The translations under genes were made by a program, and so were the position numbers. Under the pieces are notes generated by a model, which worked only from the letters and a program-made list of their open reading frames with translations, had not been told where the DNA came from and searched no databases. A stretch of 5,645 bases of DNA from assembly GCA_009776995.1 (NCBI GenBank), contig WRMR01000343.1:1-5645 (forward strand), read 5' to 3'. This DNA is from Planctomycetaceae bacterium. Lineage in GTDB: Bacteria; Planctomycetota; Planctomycetia; Pirellulales; Thermoguttaceae. Shown here piece after piece: positions 1-4,816 of the stretch. Every line of letters starts with the position of its first letter. Position 1 is the first letter of the stretch.

Positions 1-92
1 CTTTTTTGACTAACGTTAGGACTTTTTTGACTAACGTTAGGACTTTTTTGACTAACGTTAGGACTTTTTTGACTAACGTTAGGACTTTTTTG
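1..92. repeat. 21-bp tandem repeat array with palindromic core
   Basis: Four identical 21-bp units lie at 1-21, 22-42, 43-63 and 64-84, followed by the first 8 bases of a fifth at 85-92. Each unit is a C, a T6 tract, GA, then the perfect 10-bp palindrome CTAACGTTAG and a closing GA. The palindromes are at 10-19, 31-40, 52-61 and 73-82. The array starts at base 1, so it probably continues outside the window. The copies are exactly identical, which suggests recent expansion or homogenisation. There are no variable spacers, so it is not a CRISPR array. The function is unknown. Options are a repeated protein-binding site, a curved-DNA element or a neutral variable-number repeat. Confidence 0.97.
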
Positions 93-256
93 CTTATGGG
101 AAGTTCCTGAATTGCCGGATTTTGTCGTTGAGCTTCCCGCCTCCTGCCGGCTTCCTTCCCTTGCAACCAAGATAGGTTGAAACTGGAAAGAGTGTCAGGA
201 AATTTTTTGAATCTTTTGATTTTTTTGAATTAATTGATTTTTGTCCCACGCAGAAT

Positions 257-305
257 GGCGAGTGGCTGGTGGCGAGTGGCCAGGGGTCAGGAATGCAGGA
301 TGCAG
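257..305. repeat. degenerate heptamer tract
   Basis: Seven consecutive 7-bp units can be read in one phase: GGCGAGT, GGCTGGT, GGCGAGT, GGCCAGG, GGTCAGG, AATGCAG and GATGCAG. Units 1 and 3 are identical, and the 11-bp TGGCGAGTGGC recurs at 256-266 and 270-280. Units 6 and 7 differ by one base. The gradual drift from unit to unit looks like an old heptamer tract with mutation and local re-duplication. Its function is unknown. Confidence 0.7.
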
Positions 306-331
306 AGTGTTCCGCTTCCTTATCTTCACTC

Positions 332-359
332 TGAACTTTGAACTTTGAACTTTGAACTT
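332..359. repeat. perfect (TGAACTT)x4 heptamer repeat
   Basis: Four exact tandem copies of TGAACTT fill 332-359, followed by TGCTCTG, which matches only in part. It is not in phase with the heptamer tract at 257-305, which is offset by 5 bases. The role is unknown. Comparable short tandemly repeated heptamers are known in cyanobacterial intergenic DNA, but no relationship is implied. Confidence 0.95.
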
Positions 360-457
360 TGCTCTGTTTCGACCGCTCGATGACTCTCGCGGCTCTGAAT
401 GATCGAACAACTTATTTCTGCGCGAGTCCGAAGAGTGGTACCGCGACAATGCGTCTT

Positions 458-1774
458 TTATTCCAATGTCGAATAATCCGTGCCGTAAACGCGTTCATCA
501 TAAATACGAATGGCATGTAACCCGACGGCGATTCCATCCAATTGCCGGAAACTCATTTGGGACAACGGCGTGCCAACGCCTTTTTTTGCGATGATGGTTG
601 CCACGGCCACAACGCCCCGCTGAATCTGGGGCTGACGCAACTCCTCCCGGGGCAACGAATAAACCAACGCCCGCAAAATATGGGCACTGGCGTACAGGAC
701 GCTGTCGGCGTCGCTGCTGGTTCCCTTGCTGATAAAAAAATTGGGGTGCCAGGTTCCGTCATTGTTTTGAATGGAAAGGGCAAATCGCTGGTACGTATCA
801 AGATACGCAACCGCTTCGGCAAACGGCCCCGTCAGCGGTCGGTTGGCGGCTTGACAGGCACGCACGGCGGCGGCCAGTCCCAGCAACTGGTTCGTCACAT
901 CGACATTGCTTTGATCGGCACGGCGCGACAACTCTTCCGCAACAAGCCGTTCAAGCGACCAGGTTTCGCCGGTTGTGTTGGACCAGTGTTCGTCCGGCGA
1001 GGTATAAAATGCAAGTCCGGCAAGGACCAGTCCGAGATTTTGCCCCCGCGTACAACTACGTTTTTCCGTTGCGATCAGGTTGGCGAGGGTCCGAATATCG
1101 TTGCCGTTTCGGATTTCATAATCGGGCAAAATTTCGGAAAACGCGAGCATGGCCAGGAACGAGCCGGGGTGTTGCTGGTAACCGTGTCCCACGCGGGCGA
1201 CGACCTGGTCACCGTTGATGCGGAACAACGTTTTGCCCTGGCAGGGAAAATTCCAACAAAGTGCCCCAACAGCATACATGGGCTGCCCCCCCGCGTTGCC
1301 AATTGCCATCGTTTGGCTGCCGAAGGGGTAGCAATAAGCGAGTAACTGGTCCGGCGTGATCTCGGCGAGCACCGGACGACGACGGACATTGGCAACCATC
1401 AAACGCTGGATCGCACCGTGCGGATCGTTGGCGATGGACTGCATGTCGAGCGGCGGCAACGGCTGATTGGGGAGCGGACGTTGCGGCTGAGGCTGCATCG
1501 GCTGCGTTTGTGACGGGGACGGTGTCTGCGGCAAGACCGGTTGCACTTGCGGCGTCGGTTGAAATTGAGGTGGGACGGTTTGGGGGAGCGGTTCCGATTC
1601 CGGCTCCGCCGGCTCTTCAGGCTGGACCGGCGGCTGTGAATACCTTGATGGTTGTGTATTGCGCAGGTTTTGCCCTTGTGCCTGAAGGAAATCGCAACAG
1701 GTCACTTCGATCAGGACAGCCGCGAACACCACCAGGACGAACCTTAGCCGAATTTGACAGGATAATGTGAACAT
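458..1774 (-). CDS. secreted protein with P/Q-rich linker and alpha-toroid-like domain
   Basis: I cannot assign a reaction to this 438-residue protein. The N-terminus (MFTLSCQIRLRF, then hydrophobic VLVVFAAVLIEV) is a signal peptide, with likely cleavage near residues 33-34 (LQA/QG). Residues about 40-110 are rich in Pro and Gln and look like a disordered linker. Residues about 115-438 form a folded, mostly helical domain. It contains GHGYQQHPGSF (196-206) and QNNDGTW (336-342). The latter, with Phe331 before it, resembles the QW motif of squalene-hopene cyclase-type alpha/alpha toroids, so a prenyltransferase-like toroid fold is my best guess. I chose ATG 1774 because it places the signal peptide at the start and has AGGAG 10 bases upstream. 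The frame stays open to a GTG at 1945, but the added residues would bury the signal. ATG 1798 is the main alternative. The gene lies 208 bp after the co-oriented repeat-protein gene. The protein is presumably periplasmic or surface-exposed; the family is unrecognised. Confidence 0.85.
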   Translation of the reverse strand: MFTLSCQIRLRFVLVVFAAVLIEVTCCDFLQAQGQNLRNTQPSRYSQPPVQPEEPAEPESEPLPQTVPPQFQPTPQVQPVLPQTPSPSQTQPMQPQPQRPLPNQPLPPLDMQSIANDPHGAIQRLMVANVRRRPVLAEITPDQLLAYCYPFGSQTMAIGNAGGQPMYAVGALCWNFPCQGKTLFRINGDQVVARVGHGYQQHPGSFLAMLAFSEILPDYEIRNGNDIRTLANLIATEKRSCTRGQNLGLVLAGLAFYTSPDEHWSNTTGETWSLERLVAEELSRRADQSNVDVTNQLLGLAAAVRACQAANRPLTGPFAEAVAYLDTYQRFALSIQNNDGTWHPNFFISKGTSSDADSVLYASAHILRALVYSLPREELRQPQIQRGVVAVATIIAKKGVGTPLSQMSFRQLDGIAVGLHAIRIYDERVYGTDYSTLE

Positions 1775-1784
1775 GGTTGAATCA

Positions 1785-1789
1785 CTCCT
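1785..1789 (-). promoter_or_regulatory. ribosome binding site deciding the 1774 start
   Basis: On the minus strand AGGAG occupies these bases, with 10 bases before the ATG at 1772-1774. It is the best Shine-Dalgarno match among the possible starts of this frame (1945 GTG, 1885, 1867, 1798 and 1774). It lies inside the reading frame of the longer options, which supports the shorter protein beginning with the signal peptide. Confidence 0.55.
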
Positions 1790-1982
1790 GATATTCATAC
1801 TTTCATAACAGCCCGGATCGCAAGTCACGGGGAATGCTCTTGCGGCGGTCACGGTATAGGTTTCCATCAGAACCGCAACAGTCATGGGACGGTTCCGGTT
1901 TGACCACTCAGTAACCCTCGCGGCTCCGATGATTGTGACGGTCACGCCGTGGCCGCCCTACTCTTTTACTGCGGTCGTGCCT

Positions 1983-4676
1983 TTAGTATCGACGTTGCTG
2001 CTGCGGATAATACCGTTGTTGCTGTTGTGTTCGTTGTTGAGGTTGCGTCTGGGGACGCGGTTGCTGCTGGGGTTGCGGACGCACCTGGGGTTGTGTTTGC
2101 GAGCGTGGCTGCACCTGCTGCTGTGGCCGCTGTTGGGGCTGTGTCTGCGGACGCGGCTGGGGCTGAGGTCGCGGTTGGGGCTGGGGTGGTGGAGGAGGCG
2201 GTGGCGGCTCCTGTGGCTCAGTTTCGAGCGGCCGGTCAATCAAAAATCCGCTGGGAGCACTGCCGCGCGGTTGATTGTACGAATTGTTTTTCGCACCGGT
2301 GCTGTATTTGTCCGTTCCCCCGTAATCAACCAAAAAGCTGAAATTCCCGCCGCATTGCGCCGTGTTATGGTATTTGGGATCCACAGTCGGACTGGCATAT
2401 CCCTGCGAACCACCGGTATAGGTGTCGTTGCCGAAGTAGTTGAGCAAGACACCCATGCTCCCGTTGGCCCCGACACCCATCATGAGTCCGCCGTTGGCCT
2501 TATAGGTGTCATGACCTCCGAAGTCGCACAAGTAACCGACGGACAGGTCCCACCCCATGCCCATCCCCATGATGGTACCCTCGTAATAATCGTCCCCGGC
2601 GTCATCGAATAAAAAGCCGAGTGCATAGTGACAGCCGAAACCGCTGCAAAACCGCTGCCATCGGGGTTGGACGCCCGGCCGCGATCCGCCGCCAGTGGAA
2701 CGTGGATTGCCTTTATAATCCTGCCTCGTGGAAGCGATGTGTTGATCGTTGCCGTCGAAATCGCGGAGTATGCCGACGCCCAGCCAATAACCGCCACCGT
2801 GTGCGATGTAGTCAAACTCATAAGTGTCGTCACCGCCGCCGTCGAGTAACATGCCGATCCCGCCGCAGGCACTGCCCGCACTGCCACGAAACCCGGCACC
2901 GAGTCCCTGCCCCCAGCCTTCATAACCGGGGTGTTCAGGGTACGAGTCTTCGTACATCCCGCCGAGATAGTAGTGATCGCGCCCGTCGGCATCTTCCAAA
3001 ATACCGACCCCGGCACTGTGTCCGAAGCCCTGTGACCACATCGCGGCGCGGTAACGGTCGTTGCCGCCCATGTCGATCAACATGCCGACCCCACAGAACG
3101 CCGCACCTTGCGCCCGCCGGAGTGCGGAATATGTGTCGTTGCCGCCTTTGTCAATGAGTATTCCCACCCCGCCGATGGACGAACCTTGTGCCACATCGAC
3201 CGCCTCGTAATAATCGTTTCCGGCACAATCAATTAACATCGAAATGCCGAGTAACGAACCGCCCTGCACACCGGGTTTCTTCGCGATGTACTTGTCATCC
3301 CCGTCCAGATCGATGATGACGAACACCGGGCGATTGGGGGTGCATGTCCCCTCATGGTAAGTGTCGTTCCCGCCCAGGTCAATGATACAGACGTATTCTT
3401 CATACCCGCGAAAACCGTCAAGGTTGTACGTGTTGTTTTCGCGCCCGCCGATGAGAATTGTTCCCGCCGGGGTCACGATCTGATGCATCGGCTGGCCGTC
3501 CAGCATGACCGGTTGAAACTGGTTTGGGTTGAGTTGTTTCAGCAAACCCAGCAAACGGTCGTCGGAAAGCGGAATCAGGGCTTCCGCCGCGTCATGAATC
3601 GCGCGACGATCCACCTTGAGGAGCAAATTCAGCATTTGTACGGCAGCCGCATTGCTGCTGAATGTATGACCATGAGTTTCTTTCGCACAAAGCACATTAT
3701 ACAATTGCGTGTTGAGCGTATTGAGTTCGGCAGGCGTCAGTGTCGAAACGGCTTTCCGATAATGCGATTGCGCCAGCATGATGCAACGGACGACCTCCTG
3801 GATTGCCTGTTCCGGCGTATCGACCCGCACGAATTTCAGTCCGTCGTCTTCCCGTTTCGGCACGTCGAGTTTTCGGCGGATTTCGCCCATCGCTTCCGCA
3901 AGCTGCATACTGTTCCCCGATGATAACCCCGCATGAAGATATCGGCTGAATTGGTCGGCCTTGAACACTGCTGTGAGCGGATCACGATACAAATCGACAT
4001 ACCAGGACAACCTGGCCAGGGAGTTGACCTCGGTTTTGGTTCGCATCGCGCTTGTATTGTTCAGCGTCGAACTCATGTAACCGCGCCACGTATTGAAACG
4101 TCCCATGACGTTGCGGCCATTGATGCCGTTGACCATTTCGTCGTGCAAAACCTTGAGCATCTGCGGCGCGAACGGGCAACCGACCGTCGAATCGTCGATG
4201 GCAACGTAGCCGCCCGGCCCAACCGTCGGCGGAGTTCCGGTTCTGCCCGGTCTCTCAATCGTCGGTTCCGGCGTTGTTTCCCGTGGGAGTTGTGGTCGCG
4301 TTGACTGGATTCCATCGGTCAAGGCGCGAGGCTTTGTCGTTTCCAGCATTTGTTCGCCATCATCTTCCACCTCACCATCATGGGAGGATTCCAAGTCGAT
4401 TTCGTCTTCTTCCCCCACCAGGACCATGTCCTTACCGCTATGAACCGCCGGTGCTCCTGGCGAAATGATCGGCTCGTCCCCGCCATCATCAAAAATCAGG
4501 GAGTCGTCATCCGACAAATCTTCTTGCAACTGCTGGAGTAATGCACTGAGCGGATCGTCATCGTCTTCCTGGGAAAAGGCAAAGTGCCTATTTCCCTGGG
4601 CAATGAACATCAGCGACAATGCCAGAAGGAATGTTTTGACAAGAAAAGATTGAAAAAACAATTGAAATATTTTCAT
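1983..4676 (-). CDS. large secreted DxxGxDxY repeat protein with basic P/Q/R tail
   Basis: This is a protein of 897 residues with no assigned function. In order: a signal peptide (MKIFQLFF, a hydrophobic stretch, AFS/QEDDDD; cleavage about 35/36); a very acidic segment (36-110, with DDDD, SDDDS and GEEDEIDLE); a Pro/Thr-rich linker (115-158); a helical domain (about 167-383); a repeat domain (408-814) with twelve copies of [LI]-[IL]-D-x-x-G-x-D-x-Y at mostly 26-28 residue spacing; and a tail (824-897) of Pro, Gln and Arg with a few Thr, Ser, Val and Tyr. The repeats resemble calcium-binding solenoid turns (Asp/Asn/Gly loops after a short strand), but this is inference; they are not canonical RTX nonapeptides. 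ATG 4676 was chosen because it begins the signal peptide and has GGTGG 8 bases upstream. The frame extends to a TTG at 4739, which would add 21 polar residues. An AT-rich upstream region holds a weak promoter-like pair (TTGTGT at 4741-4746, TATTGT at 4720-4725, 15-bp spacer). It is probably periplasmic or surface-located. Confidence 0.9.
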   Translation of the reverse strand: MKIFQLFFQSFLVKTFLLALSLMFIAQGNRHFAFSQEDDDDPLSALLQQLQEDLSDDDSLIFDDGGDEPIISPGAPAVHSGKDMVLVGEEDEIDLESSHDGEVEDDGEQMLETTKPRALTDGIQSTRPQLPRETTPEPTIERPGRTGTPPTVGPGGYVAIDDSTVGCPFAPQMLKVLHDEMVNGINGRNVMGRFNTWRGYMSSTLNNTSAMRTKTEVNSLARLSWYVDLYRDPLTAVFKADQFSRYLHAGLSSGNSMQLAEAMGEIRRKLDVPKREDDGLKFVRVDTPEQAIQEVVRCIMLAQSHYRKAVSTLTPAELNTLNTQLYNVLCAKETHGHTFSSNAAAVQMLNLLLKVDRRAIHDAAEALIPLSDDRLLGLLKQLNPNQFQPVMLDGQPMHQIVTPAGTILIGGRENNTYNLDGFRGYEEYVCIIDLGGNDTYHEGTCTPNRPVFVIIDLDGDDKYIAKKPGVQGGSLLGISMLIDCAGNDYYEAVDVAQGSSIGGVGILIDKGGNDTYSALRRAQGAAFCGVGMLIDMGGNDRYRAAMWSQGFGHSAGVGILEDADGRDHYYLGGMYEDSYPEHPGYEGWGQGLGAGFRGSAGSACGGIGMLLDGGGDDTYEFDYIAHGGGYWLGVGILRDFDGNDQHIASTRQDYKGNPRSTGGGSRPGVQPRWQRFCSGFGCHYALGFLFDDAGDDYYEGTIMGMGMGWDLSVGYLCDFGGHDTYKANGGLMMGVGANGSMGVLLNYFGNDTYTGGSQGYASPTVDPKYHNTAQCGGNFSFLVDYGGTDKYSTGAKNNSYNQPRGSAPSGFLIDRPLETEPQEPPPPPPPPQPQPRPQPQPRPQTQPQQRPQQQVQPRSQTQPQVRPQPQQQPRPQTQPQQRTQQQQRYYPQQQRRY
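1986..2207 (-). repeat. low-complexity P/Q/R tail with octapeptide repeat
   Basis: This encodes residues 824-897 of the large secreted protein, which contain only Pro, Gln, Arg, Thr, Ser, Val and Tyr. It opens with eight prolines. Six arginines then fall exactly 8 residues apart (842, 850, 858, 866, 874, 882), giving an octapeptide close to R-P-Q-x-Q-P-Q-x, or 24 bp of DNA (2010-2153). The end is RYYPQQQRRY. There are no acidic residues and ten arginines, so the tail is strongly basic, in contrast to the acidic N-terminal segment. This tail creates long open shadow frames on both strands. Confidence 0.9.
2235..3455 (-). repeat. DNA encoding the DxxGxDxY repeat domain
   Basis: This segment encodes residues 408-814 of the large secreted protein. 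The motif starts at residues 431, 454, 481, 507, 533, 560, 610, 637, 689, 716, 744 and 782, giving steps of 23, 27, 26, 26, 27, 50, 27, 52, 27, 28 and 38. A typical unit reads GVGILIDKGGNDTYSA and then a variable stretch, often containing QG. A degenerate first unit (LIGGRENNTY, 408-417) and a closing LID (812-814) look like caps. Two double-length steps mark insertions. The units are diverged at protein level, so this is an old amplification. Confidence 0.9.
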
Positions 4677-4684
4677 GACAGCGA

Positions 4685-4689
4685 CCACC
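4685..4689 (-). promoter_or_regulatory. weak ribosome binding site for the repeat protein
   Basis: GGTGG on the minus strand lies 8 bases before ATG 4674-4676. It is a weak Shine-Dalgarno match, but its spacing is right and it favours this start over the TTG at 4739. The signal peptide beginning at this ATG is the stronger argument. Confidence 0.4.
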
Positions 4690-4768
4690 GTAATTTCATT
4701 CGGCGAATTAGATTTCTTAACAATAACCGCACTATTCAAAACACAATTCCCATTTTACCCAGTCTATG

Positions 4769-4810
4769 AAAAAACAGCAAGGATGGTGCTAAAACGTCAC
4801 CGCACCCATC
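4769..4810 (-). terminator. possible rho-independent terminator after the methyltransferase
   Basis: Read on the minus strand, GATGGGTGC (4810-4802) pairs with GCACCATC (4789-4782) with one bulged base and a 12-base loop. After a 7-base gap comes a T6 run (4774-4769). It starts 6 bases after the methyltransferase stop codon, where a terminator is expected. The bulge, the large loop and the gap before the T-run make it weak. If real, it separates the methyltransferase from the repeat-protein transcript. Confidence 0.4.
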
Positions 4811-4816
4811 GTTTCT

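Larger units (their letters stand above)
93..457. other. gene-free intergenic region with short repeats
   Basis: No convincing gene was found in these 365 bases. From 93 to about 200 the sequence is mixed, with only long-range short inverted matches such as GGGAAG at 98-103 with CTTCCC at 133-138. From 201 to 244 it is T-rich on the plus strand, and TTTTTTGAAT occurs twice (203-212 and 221-230). Two heptamer tracts at 257-305 and 332-359 are listed separately. From 360 to 457 I see nothing beyond weak inverted repeats. No clear terminator for the minus-strand gene ending at 458 is present: the T-runs here lie on the plus strand, the wrong strand for that transcript. Confidence 0.7.

Noticed and set aside
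1..92. CRISPR array
   Set aside because: Units abut directly without variable spacers, and the period is only 21 bp.
382..428. Inverted repeat (GACT-CT-CGCG with CGCGAGTC) after the 438-residue protein gene
   Set aside because: It has a 2-base bulge, a loop of about 29 bases and no T-run, so it cannot be supported as a terminator.
195..449. Open frame of 84 codons on the minus strand
   Set aside because: It starts at TTG with no convincing ribosome binding site and consists of translated heptamer repeats and a T-rich patch (KFKVQSSKF, IQKNQKIQKI). It looks like intergenic repeat DNA read as protein.
542..1345. Plus-strand open frame of 267 codons
   Set aside because: It lies wholly antisense to the 438-residue protein gene, has no signal or domain features, and its composition is what the opposite strand of a GC-moderate gene gives.
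1690..1700. Lipoprotein lipobox near Cys26-Cys27 of the 438-residue protein
   Set aside because: The residues before the cysteine are E-V-T, not the Gly/Ala/Ser expected just before a lipobox cysteine. Ordinary signal peptidase cleavage at LQA/QG fits better.
1939..1955. Hairpin downstream of the repeat-protein stop (7-bp stem, 3-base loop) and overlapping GTGACGGTCAC palindrome
   Set aside because: No T-run follows on the minus strand, so it is not a standard terminator. A palindrome this short is plausible by chance.
1884..2612. Plus-strand frame rich in Leu/Arg, and another at 1949-2341 rich in Ala/Val
   Set aside because: Both are antisense to the P/Q/R tail. The repetitive CAG/CCN codons there read as Leu/Arg/Gly or Val/Ala in other frames and mimic membrane segments.
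2235..3455. Classical RTX toxin repeats
   Set aside because: The GGNDTY loops look similar, but the units are about 27 residues long and not tandem nonapeptides, and no toxin domain is present.
3354..3923. Plus-strand open frame of 189 codons
   Set aside because: It is antisense to the repeat-protein gene across its repeat and helical domains, with no independent support.
4720..4746. Sigma-70-like promoter for the repeat protein (TTGTGT, 15 bp, TATTGT)
   Set aside because: The matches are weak, the spacer is short and the region is AT-rich, so such pairs are expected by chance. It is mentioned only within the gene entry.
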